Source: Yinghuangia sp035454725 (GTDB lineage Bacteria > Actinomycetota > Actinomycetes > Streptomycetales > Streptomycetaceae). Taken from it: a stretch of 64,000 nt of DNA. A program made the position numbers and the translations under genes. The stretch is from the NCBI RefSeq assembly GCF_051388935.1, contig NZ_JBPKBI010000002.1, forward strand, positions 1-64,000, written 5' to 3'. The notes beneath the pieces are model-generated. The model ran no database searches and had not been told where the DNA came from. It saw nothing but the letters and a program-made list of their open reading frames with translations. Position 1 is the first letter of the stretch. Each line of letters starts with the position of its first letter. This document shows positions 29,201 through 37,050 of this stretch, piece by piece.

Positions 29201-31085
29201 CGGCGACGTGTTCGGCAACGGCATGCTGCTGTCCGAGCACATCCGGCTGGTGGCGGCGTTCGACCACCGGCACATCTTCCTCGACCCCGACCCGGACCCC
29301 GCGGTGTCCTTCGCCGAACGCCGCCGGCTGTTCGAACTGCCGCGCAGTTCCTGGGCCGACTACAACCCCGACCTGATCTCCGCGGGCGGCGGGGTGTTCC
29401 CGCGTACCGCCAAGTCGGTCGTGATCAGCCCGCCGGTCCGCGCGCGCCTGGGCCTGCCGGACGACGTGACCCGGCTCGCCCCCGCGGAGCTGATGCGGGC
29501 GATCCTGGGGGCCCCGGTCGACCTGTTCTGGAACGGCGGCATCGGGACCTACGTCAAGGCCTCCACCGAGTCCAACGCCGACGTCGGCGACAAGGCGAAC
29601 GACGCCATCCGGGTCGACGGCGCCGACCTGCGCGTCAAGGTCGTCGGCGAGGGCGGCAACCTCGGCTGCACCCAACTCGGACGTGTCGAGTTCTCGCTGG
29701 CCGGCGGCAGGATCAACACCGACGCCATCGACAACTCCGCCGGCGTGGACACCTCGGACCACGAGGTCAACATCAAGATCCTGCTGAACCAGGTTGTCAC
29801 GGCCGGCGACATGACCGGCAAGCAGCGCAACACGCTCCTGGCCAAGATGACCGACGAAGTGGGTCGGCTGGTCCTGGAGAACAACTACGAGCAGAACTAC
29901 GCGCTCGCCAACGCGGTCGCGCAGGCCCCGGCGCTGCTCCACGTCCACATGCGCTACCTGCGCAAACTCGTTCGCGACGGGCACCTCAACCGCGAGATCG
30001 AATTCCTGCCGACCGACCGGCAGTTGCGCGAACGCCAGCAGGCGGGCGTGGGGCTGACCGGGCCGGAGCTGGCCGTGCTGCTGGCCTACACGAAGATCGT
30101 GTTCGCCCAGGAGTTGCTGGCCTCCGACCTGCCGGACGACCCGTTCCTGCGTGCCGAACTGCACCGGTACTTCCCCAGCGCGCTGCGGGAGAAGTTCGGC
30201 GCGCAGATCGACGCGCACGCGCTGCGCCGCGAGATCATCACGACCCGTGTGGTGAACGACCTGGTCAACCTGGGCGGGATCTCGTTCATCTTCCGCCTGC
30301 GCGAGGAATCCGGCGCCGCGGCGGCCGAGATCGCCCGCGCCCACCTGGCGTCGCGCCAGATCTACCGCGCCGACGACATCCTGGAGCAGATCAAGGCACT
30401 CGACAACCAGGTGCCGGCCTCCGTGCAGACCAAGATGCGCCTGCACATGCGGCGCCTCGTCGAGCGGTCGACGCGGTGGATGCTGGGCAACCGGCGCGAG
30501 ATCGACATCGCGGAGCAGATCGCGTTCTTCGCCGAAGGGGTCGCCGACGTCGTCGCCCACCTGCCCAAACTGCTGCGCGGCAGCGACCTGGCGTGGATGG
30601 ACAAGATGTACGCCGAGTTCACCGAGGCGGGCGTGCCGCACGACCTGGCGACCGTGGCCGCGGGCTTCTCCACCTCGTACGCCGCGCTCGACATCGTCGA
30701 GGTGGCCCGCGACTCGGGGCACGGCGTGATCGAGGTCGCCGAGGTGTACTTCGACCTCGCGGACCGGCTGCCGATCGCGTACCTCCTGGAACGCATCGTC
30801 GAACTGCCGCGCGACGACCGGTGGAAGTCGATGGCCCGCGCGTCGCTGCGCGAGGACCTCTACGCGGCCCAGGCCGGGCTGACGTTCGACGTGCTGTCGT
30901 CGGGCGGCCCGGACGCCACGCCGGAGATGCGCTTCAAGGCGTGGGAGGAACGCAACGCCTCGGTCATCAACCGGGCCCGGACCACGCTGGAGGAGCTGCG
31001 GGAGGCGGAGTCGTACGATCTTGCGACGCTTTCGGTCGCCATGCGGGTGATCCGCACGCTGCTGCGCAGCGGGAGCATGAACTGA
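26205..31085 (+). CDS. gdh: NAD-specific glutamate dehydrogenase, 180-kDa class
   Basis: A 1,626-residue GDH-180 that deaminates glutamate to 2-oxoglutarate with NAD. A long N-terminal regulatory half with ACT-like segments precedes the catalytic part: GGLRWSDRREDFRTEVLGL, VPVGAKGGFVCK (substrate Lys region), GIGDMSGDVFGNGML, FWNGGIGTYVKAS and VVGEGGNLGCTQLGR (dinucleotide binding). A C-terminal helical region follows. Length is normal for the class first described in Streptomyces clavuligerus. ATG 26205 is preceded by GGGAG at a long spacing. An 18-bp hairpin follows. Together with P5CDH it forms a proline/glutamate catabolic route. Confidence 0.97.
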   Translation: MQSKLDEAKADLLARAAEAARQASSQHGGGEGAGDVDLDVLLRRYYRHTAPDDLVDRDPVDIYGAAISHCRLAAARPQGTAKVRVYTPTVEENGWSSGHTVVQIVTDDMPFLVDSITNELSRQDRAIHVVIHPQLVVRRDITGKLTEILDTSDAGAVPDDAVVESWMHVEIDRESDREDIRAIEEGLQQVMDDVREVVEDWAKMRGTAVRIADELAENPPALPGEEIGEAWELLRWLAEDHFTFLGYREYDLVTVDGEDQLRAIPGTGLGLLRPDQNMSASFSRLSPQARAKAREKKLLILTKANSRSTVHRRSYLDYVGVKKFDADGNVVGERRFLGLFGSLVYTESVTRIPVVRRKVQNVLEMAGFPPASHDGRDLLQILETYPRDDLFQIQVPELYDIGISVLHLQERRRLRLFLRKDEYGRFFSALVYLPRDRYTTEIRLRMQDILLRELGGSIITFTARNTESVLARLHFTVRVPKGSALGDPDVEHIERLLAAAIRSWADEFAEALVSECGEEPAAELSRAYARAFSEGYKAEYTPRAAVADLRRIEALDPSPDVADFTLNLYQPIGALAGERRFKIYRTGGPLSLSEVLPILQRMGIEVVDERPHELRRADGRVAWVYDFGIRHDPTLEAGDDVKQLFQEAFAAVWTGKAESDGFNALVLRAGLTWRQAMVLRAYAKYLRQAGSTFSQDYIEDALVGNVHISRLLVNLFEARFSPRHQHAGTELVDSMVEELEGALDQVASLDQDRILRSFVAMVRATLRTNFFQKTDTGEPHDYLSLKFDPLVIPDLPAPRPKFEIYVYSPRVEGVHLRFGAVARGGLRWSDRREDFRTEVLGLVKAQMVKNTVIVPVGAKGGFVCKRLPDPQTNREAWMAEGIACYRTFISGLLDITDNLVGGKVVPPKGVVRHDGDDTYLVVAADKGTATFSDIANEVASSYGFWLGDAFASGGSAGYDHKGMGITARGAWESVKRHFRELGHDTQTEDFTVVGIGDMSGDVFGNGMLLSEHIRLVAAFDHRHIFLDPDPDPAVSFAERRRLFELPRSSWADYNPDLISAGGGVFPRTAKSVVISPPVRARLGLPDDVTRLAPAELMRAILGAPVDLFWNGGIGTYVKASTESNADVGDKANDAIRVDGADLRVKVVGEGGNLGCTQLGRVEFSLAGGRINTDAIDNSAGVDTSDHEVNIKILLNQVVTAGDMTGKQRNTLLAKMTDEVGRLVLENNYEQNYALANAVAQAPALLHVHMRYLRKLVRDGHLNREIEFLPTDRQLRERQQAGVGLTGPELAVLLAYTKIVFAQELLASDLPDDPFLRAELHRYFPSALREKFGAQIDAHALRREIITTRVVNDLVNLGGISFIFRLREESGAAAAEIARAHLASRQIYRADDILEQIKALDNQVPASVQTKMRLHMRRLVERSTRWMLGNRREIDIAEQIAFFAEGVADVVAHLPKLLRGSDLAWMDKMYAEFTEAGVPHDLATVAAGFSTSYAALDIVEVARDSGHGVIEVAEVYFDLADRLPIAYLLERIVELPRDDRWKSMARASLREDLYAAQAGLTFDVLSSGGPDATPEMRFKAWEERNASVINRARTTLEELREAESYDLATLSVAMRVIRTLLRSGSMN

Positions 31086-31137
31086 GCAGGGACCGCCCCC
31101 CGGGCTGACCGCGGCGGCCCGGCTGCCGAACCCCCAA

Positions 31138-31178
31138 CGCCTCCGGGGCCGCAGGTGAGTCCTGCGGCCCCGGAGGCG
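31138..31178. terminator. Strong hairpin terminator, GDH / membrane-protein gene
   Basis: A perfect 18-bp stem (31138-31155 with 31161-31178) and 5-nt loop lies 52 bp after the GDH stop. It is placed between convergent genes and is probably bidirectional. Confidence 0.85.
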
Positions 31179-31276
31179 TGTTCGGTCACATGTGCGGGCG
31201 CGTGGCCACCGCCGGCCCGGAGGGGCCGGGAGCGCGCCCGCAGGCGACGGTGCGCCCTGCGGACCGCTCCGGACGC

Positions 31277-31804
31277 TCAGCGGCGTGCGGCGCCCTCGGC
31301 CTCCGGGCGTCGGGGTGCGGGCACCTCGTGGCGCTCCAGCAGCAGCAGGTCGTCGCGCCGGCGTTCCTTCAGCAGCCACCAGGCCGTCAGGTAGAACGCG
31401 GCCGGCAGGCCGGTGGGGGCGAGCAGCCACAGCGGTCCCTGGAGTGTGACGGTCAGGATCGCGGTCCACAGGTGGATCATGCCGAGCGTCGCGGCGCGGC
31501 CCAGCGCGCCGTACCCGTACCGCAAGGTGTCGCGGACCGCCAGGATGCTTCCCGCGCACAGCGCGGCCAGGCCGGCGGCCAGGGCCGCGGCGACCATCAG
31601 GAGGGAGTCGAGGCCGGCGAGCTCGTCGCCTTCCCGGCGCACCGCGACGGCCATGACAGCGAGCGCCCCCGCACCCAGCACCATGGCCGCCCCCTCGATT
31701 GCGAGTGCGGTGTACAACGTCCGCAGCAGCGCTGTTCGGCGGCTACCTCTCATCTCCTGTCCCCCGCTTCCGTTGCCCCCCGCCCCGATGAGTCGGTCCG
31801 ACAT
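31277..31804 (-). CDS. Small integral membrane protein of unknown function
   Basis: A 175-residue protein with about four hydrophobic helices (TALAIEGAAMVLGAGALAVMAVAV, LLMVAAALAAGLAALCAGSIL, LGMIHLWTAILTVTLQG, LWLLAPTGLPAAFYLTAWWLL) and a charged C-terminal tail (KERRRDDLLLLERHEVP). I do not recognise a named family. ATG 31804 is used; MRGSRRT at 31753 is a plausible shorter start. It is convergent with GDH. Confidence 0.75.
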   Translation of the reverse strand: MSDRLIGAGGNGSGGQEMRGSRRTALLRTLYTALAIEGAAMVLGAGALAVMAVAVRREGDELAGLDSLLMVAAALAAGLAALCAGSILAVRDTLRYGYGALGRAATLGMIHLWTAILTVTLQGPLWLLAPTGLPAAFYLTAWWLLKERRRDDLLLLERHEVPAPRRPEAEGAARR

Positions 31805-32046
31805 TTTGTTGGGGCAGTCCCCGTGTCAATGGTGTGCACGTTACGCCTGTGGACCCTGCCAGACCGACCGACCCCCTCAGGTGGCGGAATCGTAACGATC
31901 GTGGGCCGACTGCGTCCCTGCATCGACAAATCGCCAGGCCGGTTCGGGCAAAACCCCAGGCAGGAGCCGATGTACAGCCTGCACATCACCATATTTCGGC
32001 CGACCGACAGCGACTTGCACCGTGACGGAACCGAAATCCGTGGGGC

Positions 32047-34704
32047 TCACCACAACTTCGTCTGCGGTGCCGCGCCGAGTTGGTCCGCGGCGCGCCGCAA
32101 TGTGCCGACCAGCAGCGCGAGATCGGTCGGTCCGATCGTCGGGCGGCCGGACGCGGCGGCCGTACGGCGGCCCAGCGGGGCGCCCATGTCTGTCCACGTC
32201 TGGCGGACCGCGGTCGGCCGCAGCGTCGCGGTGCGCGGCATGCGGCCGGTGACGCGGCCCGTCTGGAAGGGGTGCACCGCGCCGTCCGATCCGCGGATCA
32301 GCGCACGGCCGGGGTAGTCGTCGTCGAGGGCGCCCGCGTCGTCGATGTGGATCAGCGCCTGCGAGGCCGCCGCGTCGTCGGTGCGCAGGGCGACCCGCAG
32401 GTCCGCCTCCGCGGTGGCCTCCAGCGAACCGGCCAGTGCCGGCTGGCCGGTGGCGACCGCGAGGTGGACGCCGAGCGGCCCGCCGCGGTGTACGACGTCG
32501 GCGAGGCCCTTCACGAAACCGGGGAACTGCCGTGCCAGACGCTCGATGTCGTCGACCGCGACGAGTATGCGCGGCAGCGGCATGCCCGAATCATCACGGA
32601 ACGCCGTGAAAGCCATGCCCCGCAGCAGATTCTCACGCCGCGTCAGCTCGCCGAGGAGCGCCGAGACGGCGTCCGACGTGCGGGCCGCGTCGGGTTCGTC
32701 GAGGTAGCCGATCGTGTGCGGGAGGTCCGCACACGCCGCGATGCCGTCGGGAGGCGCCTCGGGGTCGAGGTGGGTGCCGCGTACCAGCACGAGGCCGAGG
32801 TGGTCGGGCCGGTTGGCCACCGCGAGCGACGCCACGAGCGCGGTCAGCAGCTCGGTCTTGCCGGAGCCAGCCGTGCCGCCGATGACCATGTGCGGGCCGT
32901 CGTTGTCGAGGTCGACGGTCACCGCGCCGCGCACGTCCGCGCCGAGGACCCCGCGCGCGGTGCGCCCGGCCTCGCGCCACGCGCCCAGCACCTTGGCCGG
33001 CGTCATGAGGTCGAAGCCGAGCAGGTCCAACAGCCGTACGGTCTCCGGCAGCGGCGACACCCTGCGCGTCGCGGCCTCGCGCAGGGGAGCCAGCGCGCGG
33101 GCGAACCGGTCGGCCCACGCGGGGGAGACGGCGTCGGCGACGATGTCCTCGATGCGGTGCGCCGCCGGGCCGATCAGCGACAGGCGCGTCCCCACCTCGC
33201 CGACGACGCGCCCGATCACCGCGCACTGCAAGGGCAGTTCCTCCGCGCGGTCGTCGAGGCACAGTGTGTGCACGCCTGCGGCGGGGCCCTCGGTGAGGAG
33301 CCGGACAAGCTCCGGGCGGGCCGTCAGCGCGCCCGAGCCGTCCATGACGACGACCGAGCGCCGCCGGGGGCGTGCCGCCGTGTGCGTGTCCTCGGGGTGC
33401 TCCCGCGCGCGGTCGACCCGGTCGAGCAACTCGCCCGTACGCGCCAGGACCTGATCACGTGTCAGGCCGAGCAACAGCCGGCAGTCCTGGCCCTCGGCGG
33501 GCCGCAGATGCGGCAGCCAGCGCAGCCACGTCCAATCCTCCGCGAGCGCCGGATCCGCGCACATCAGCACGATTTCGAGCTCGTGCGGTCCGTGCAGCGC
33601 GGCCAACTGCGCGACCAGCGAACGCGCCAGGCCGAGCAGGCGCGGACGCGGACCGGCGAGACCCAGCACCGCGTCCTGCAACGACACCGTCACCGGCGCG
33701 GCATACGCGGTCAGCCGCCGGACTCCCTCCGCATGCGCGATCGTCACCTCGGATGGAATGTCGCCGGTCCCCAGCCGCACCGCCAGCCGGTCTCCCGGAT
33801 CTCCGTGCCGTTCCCACACACGCATCGGGACGTCCGGCCGCCCGCGCTCGCCCGCCCCGGCGTCGAGCGCGGCGAGGAGCAGCGTCGCCAGGTCGGGACT
33901 GCGCGCGCGTCTGCGGCGCACCTCCTCGACGACGGCCAGCCGCGCCTGATCCTCCAACGCGGCCCGCTCGGCCGCCACCGCGCGGCGCCGGCCGGCGAAC
34001 CCCAGCCTGCGGGCGGGCGGTTCGTCGGGAAGATCGATGCGCACCGGCTCGACGGGCGGTGCCGGCCGTCGCGGGAGACGCGGCAGCACGACGTGCCCGA
34101 GCCCGTCGGGGCGCGGCCCGTCGGCGGGCGGGGGCTCGGCGTCGTACGGCAGCGGCATCACGGCGGTGAGCGTCGTCTCGCCGAGCCGCAGCAGCGATCC
34201 GGGGCGTACGCGCAGCGGCTCGCGGCCGACCGGCTGTCCGTCGAGCGTCGTGCCGTTCGTCGACCCCAGGTCGGCGACGCGGACGTGCCCCGACGGCCCC
34301 GGCGTTATGGTCAGTTCCGCGTGCAACCGTGAAAGATCGGGATCGCCGATCCGGATCTCCGCCTCGGGCGCGCGGCCGATGCGCACGGTGCCCTGCCGCA
34401 GCAGGTGCACGCCGCCCGCGTCGGGGCCGCCCACCACGCGCAGTTCCGGCGAACCGGTCGCGGGCGACGCCGGCCCGGGCATGCCGATCGTCACCAACGC
34501 GCCGTCCACCAGGGGCGGTCGGCCCAGCGGGGTGTTGTCCGCGAGGCGCGTGTCACCCACCCAGAACCGCTGCCCGTCAGCGCCGGACGTCGAGCGCAGC
34601 GCACCCGCGACCGCCCCGAACGTGGTCCCCGTAGGCGCCGTGACGAGCACGTCCGCCCCCGGCCCCTCCCCGCGGGAACCGAGCACGGTCAGCCGGATCT
34701 GCAT
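32047..34704 (-). CDS. FHA domain / FtsK-SpoIIIE (EssC-like) ATPase
   Basis: An 885-residue protein. An N-terminal segment of about 75 residues has a forkhead-like/ubiquitin-like look. An FHA domain follows at about residues 86-185 with GR110-111, SRLH at 125-128 and STNG at 148-151 (phosphothreonine binding). Then comes a long region of degenerate P-loop type, and an FtsK/SpoIIIE ATPase domain with Walker A GGTAGSGKT near residue 608 and ILVAVDDIERL as Walker B, where Asp stands at the usual Glu. The order FHA then FtsK resembles EssC/EccC of type VII secretion, but I see no membrane helices and no WXG100 genes nearby. ATG 34704 has GGAGG. It is divergent from two Ser/Thr kinases, which could phosphorylate its ligands. 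Confidence 0.85.
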   Translation of the reverse strand: MQIRLTVLGSRGEGPGADVLVTAPTGTTFGAVAGALRSTSGADGQRFWVGDTRLADNTPLGRPPLVDGALVTIGMPGPASPATGSPELRVVGGPDAGGVHLLRQGTVRIGRAPEAEIRIGDPDLSRLHAELTITPGPSGHVRVADLGSTNGTTLDGQPVGREPLRVRPGSLLRLGETTLTAVMPLPYDAEPPPADGPRPDGLGHVVLPRLPRRPAPPVEPVRIDLPDEPPARRLGFAGRRRAVAAERAALEDQARLAVVEEVRRRRARSPDLATLLLAALDAGAGERGRPDVPMRVWERHGDPGDRLAVRLGTGDIPSEVTIAHAEGVRRLTAYAAPVTVSLQDAVLGLAGPRPRLLGLARSLVAQLAALHGPHELEIVLMCADPALAEDWTWLRWLPHLRPAEGQDCRLLLGLTRDQVLARTGELLDRVDRAREHPEDTHTAARPRRRSVVVMDGSGALTARPELVRLLTEGPAAGVHTLCLDDRAEELPLQCAVIGRVVGEVGTRLSLIGPAAHRIEDIVADAVSPAWADRFARALAPLREAATRRVSPLPETVRLLDLLGFDLMTPAKVLGAWREAGRTARGVLGADVRGAVTVDLDNDGPHMVIGGTAGSGKTELLTALVASLAVANRPDHLGLVLVRGTHLDPEAPPDGIAACADLPHTIGYLDEPDAARTSDAVSALLGELTRRENLLRGMAFTAFRDDSGMPLPRILVAVDDIERLARQFPGFVKGLADVVHRGGPLGVHLAVATGQPALAGSLEATAEADLRVALRTDDAAASQALIHIDDAGALDDDYPGRALIRGSDGAVHPFQTGRVTGRMPRTATLRPTAVRQTWTDMGAPLGRRTAAASGRPTIGPTDLALLVGTLRRAADQLGAAPQTKLW

Positions 34705-35142
34705 GCTCCTCCGTCCGCCCTGCCACACCCTTGCGTGCCCATCGCGCGCGTCATGCGACATGCACGGTACGCATCCTCGCATCCGCGACGAGGATGGCAC
34801 TCCCGGCCGCGGATGGGAACGATCATGCGAAGGACAGCCGGAACGCGCGCAGTTGCCGCCACCGTTTCGCGAATCCGCTGCCGCGTACGCCATATCGGAC
34901 GCTGCCGTATCCGGAAACCGCACAGTCGGTCCCGGACACCGGCCGAAGCCGTATACCGATGCCGACCCATTTGGGCAGACTCGTCTGGGGACGGTGTGTG
35001 ACGAACCGGTTCGGCGACGCGCGCGTCCACGATCGCAAGGGGCCGCAGGCCCTCGGCGCGCGCCGCGGTGCTGTGACCGGTGAACCTTCCGGGTCACCGC
35101 ACTAGGGTGTGCGCACAGCTGTCGGTAAGTCTGGGGAGCGCA
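34705..35142. promoter_or_regulatory. Divergent promoter region between the FHA-FtsK and kinase genes
   Basis: A 438-bp gene-free spacer. It holds an inverted repeat CATCCTCG/CGAGGATG (34772-34779 with 34789-34796), a perfect palindrome CGAACCGGTTCG (35002-35013), and TAGGGT (35103-35108), a likely -10 for the rightward kinase gene, about 34 nt before its GTG. No coding sequence is supported here. Confidence 0.45.
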
Positions 35143-36699
35143 GTGGACCGGCCGGTCGGAAGCAAGTACCTGCTCGAAGAGACCTTGGGGCGGGGCGCCA
35201 GCGGGACCGTTTGGCGTGCGCGCGTCCGCGACACCGGCGAGGTCGTCGCGGTCAAGGTGCTGCGCGAGGAACTCGCGGGCGACCCGGACGTCGTCACCCG
35301 CTTCCTGCGGGAGCGCTCGCTGCTGCTGCGGCTGAGCCACCCCAACCTCGTCCGCGTCCGCGACCTGGTCGTCGAGGGCGAGGTCCTGGCCTTGGTGATG
35401 GACCTCATCGACGGCCCGGACCTGCGGACGTACCTGCGCGACAACGGCCCGCTGCCGCCTGCCGCCGCCGCGCTGACGATGGCCCAGGTCTGCGACGCGC
35501 TGGCCGTCACCCACGCGGACGGCGTGATCCACCGGGACCTCAAGCCCGCCAACATCATGCTCAACCGCAACGGTGACTCGCTCTACCCGATGCTCACCGA
35601 CTTCGGCATCGCCCGGCTCGCCGAATCACCCGCGCTCACCCGCACCCACGAACTGGTCGGCACGCCCAGCTACGTCGCTCCCGAATCGGCCGAGGGCCGT
35701 CCGCTGAGCCCGTCCGTCGACATCTACGCCGCCGGGGTCGTGCTGTACGAATTGTTCGCCGGTCGCCCGCCGTTCACCGACTCCAACCCCATCGCGCTGA
35801 TCCACCGGCATCTCGCCGACACCCCGACCCGGCCGCAGGGCATGCCCGACGCCTACTGGCTGGTGACCGAGCGCTGCCTCGCGAAGCAGCCGGAGCGTCG
35901 TCCGGACGCGGAAGGGCTCGGCTCGGCGCTGCGGATGGCGGCCGAGATCCTCCAGGGCTCGCGGCCGGACGACGGTGCGTTGGCGCGGCTGCTCGACGCA
36001 TCGGCTTCGGCCGCCGGCGGTGCCGCGGCCGGGTTCGCCGCCGCGGGCATGGGCGGGCCCGACGACGCGACCCGCGTCGTGCCCCGCGGCACACCGGACG
36101 GATTCGGGGGCGCGACGGCTCCGCCGCCCGGCCCCCCGCCCGCGCCGCCCGGCCCGCCCGCGCCGGAACCCACACGCGTGCTCGACGAGGTGGTGCCGCC
36201 GCAGCCGTACCGGCCGGCCCCGCAGCCGCCCGGCTACCCGCAGCCCGCCTTGTACCGCGACGAAAGCCCGGCCCGGCAGGGCGGCCCGGCGCAGTACGCT
36301 CCGCCGCCGGCGCCGTACCGCGCACCCGAGCCGGTGCCGCGTCCGGCCCCGCCGCAACCGCCGCCGCAGCGCGAGGCCCCGCGCCCGCCCGAGGTGGCGC
36401 CGCCGCGCCGCGAGCCCCGGCGCGAACGCGAACCCCGTGAGCCGCGGCGCGGACGTGGCTTCCGGCTGTCGTCGATTCCCGGCCTCGGCTGCACGCTGGG
36501 CTGCCTCATGCGGCTGGCGATCTTCGCCGCGATCCTGTTCGCCATCTATTGGTTCAGCCCGCTGCGGGACTGGGTCAACAACGCCATCGACATCTTTGAT
36601 CAAGTCAAGGGATGGTATGACGAGGTCAAAGACTTCGTGGACGGAGGCGGCAGCGGCGGGAGCGGCGACACGGACACCACCGGCGGCTCGGGCCAGTAA
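35143..36699 (+). CDS. Membrane Ser/Thr protein kinase (Pkn type)
   Basis: A 518-residue Hanks-type kinase. The kinase domain (about residues 8-275) has P-loop GRGASGTV, Lys38, catalytic HRDLKPAN with Asp132, DFG in LTDFGIARL, and the APE equivalent in YVAPESAEG. A Pro-rich linker of about 150 residues (likely cytoplasmic) leads to one membrane helix near residue 455 (LAIFAAILFAIYWF) and a short external tail ending Gly/Ser/Thr-rich. Bacterial kinases of this type act in growth, division and antibiotic regulation. The GTG start has GGGGAG 5 nt upstream. It is the first of two kinase genes; from memory the pair corresponds in position to pkaA/pkaB of Streptomyces. Confidence 0.93.
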   Translation: MDRPVGSKYLLEETLGRGASGTVWRARVRDTGEVVAVKVLREELAGDPDVVTRFLRERSLLLRLSHPNLVRVRDLVVEGEVLALVMDLIDGPDLRTYLRDNGPLPPAAAALTMAQVCDALAVTHADGVIHRDLKPANIMLNRNGDSLYPMLTDFGIARLAESPALTRTHELVGTPSYVAPESAEGRPLSPSVDIYAAGVVLYELFAGRPPFTDSNPIALIHRHLADTPTRPQGMPDAYWLVTERCLAKQPERRPDAEGLGSALRMAAEILQGSRPDDGALARLLDASASAAGGAAAGFAAAGMGGPDDATRVVPRGTPDGFGGATAPPPGPPPAPPGPPAPEPTRVLDEVVPPQPYRPAPQPPGYPQPALYRDESPARQGGPAQYAPPPAPYRAPEPVPRPAPPQPPPQREAPRPPEVAPPRREPRREREPREPRRGRGFRLSSIPGLGCTLGCLMRLAIFAAILFAIYWFSPLRDWVNNAIDIFDQVKGWYDEVKDFVDGGGSGGSGDTDTTGGSGQ

Positions 36700-37050
36700 C
36701 CCGCTTACACCGGCGCCCGGTTCGCCGCCGGGCGCATCCTCGGCGCCCGGTCGGAAACCCGCTCCGCGGACGAACGGGCAGGCCGGGGCACCCGCGTCCG
36801 GAACCGCCTGCGGCCCGACCCGCCCCGACTTACAGGTCGACAAATTGCTTCACCAAGAGAATGACACCCGCTTCGGATCCCCCACACCACGCGGGTTGGC
36901 ACGTTCCGGCAGGTAGCCTTCGGGCACGGAAGTCTCGAAGGAAGTCCGGAGCACGTCCGAAGCCGGGGGAATCCGCCCGACGCGCCGGGGACATGGCCGG
37001 AAACGAGGCCGGAGACCGAGCCGGGACCGAGCCGGGGACACGGAGCAGCA
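36700..37050 (+). promoter_or_regulatory. Spacer between the two kinase genes with candidate promoter
   Basis: This 351-bp gene-free spacer begins with an 8-bp GC hairpin (36713-36720 with 36728-36735), a weak terminator candidate. It contains TAGCCT at 36913-36918, a possible -10 element for the second kinase, leaving an untranslated leader of about 125 nt. No gene is seen. Confidence 0.35.

Noticed and set aside
26277..31559. A 1,760-codon minus-strand open frame opposite NAD-GDH
   Set aside because: It is antisense to a gene with complete family motifs; long antisense frames are expected at this GC content and it shows no domain features.
32047..34704. Type VII secretion locus
   Set aside because: The ATPase is EssC-like, but no WXG100, EccB/D/E or mycosin genes are present and no membrane helices are visible.
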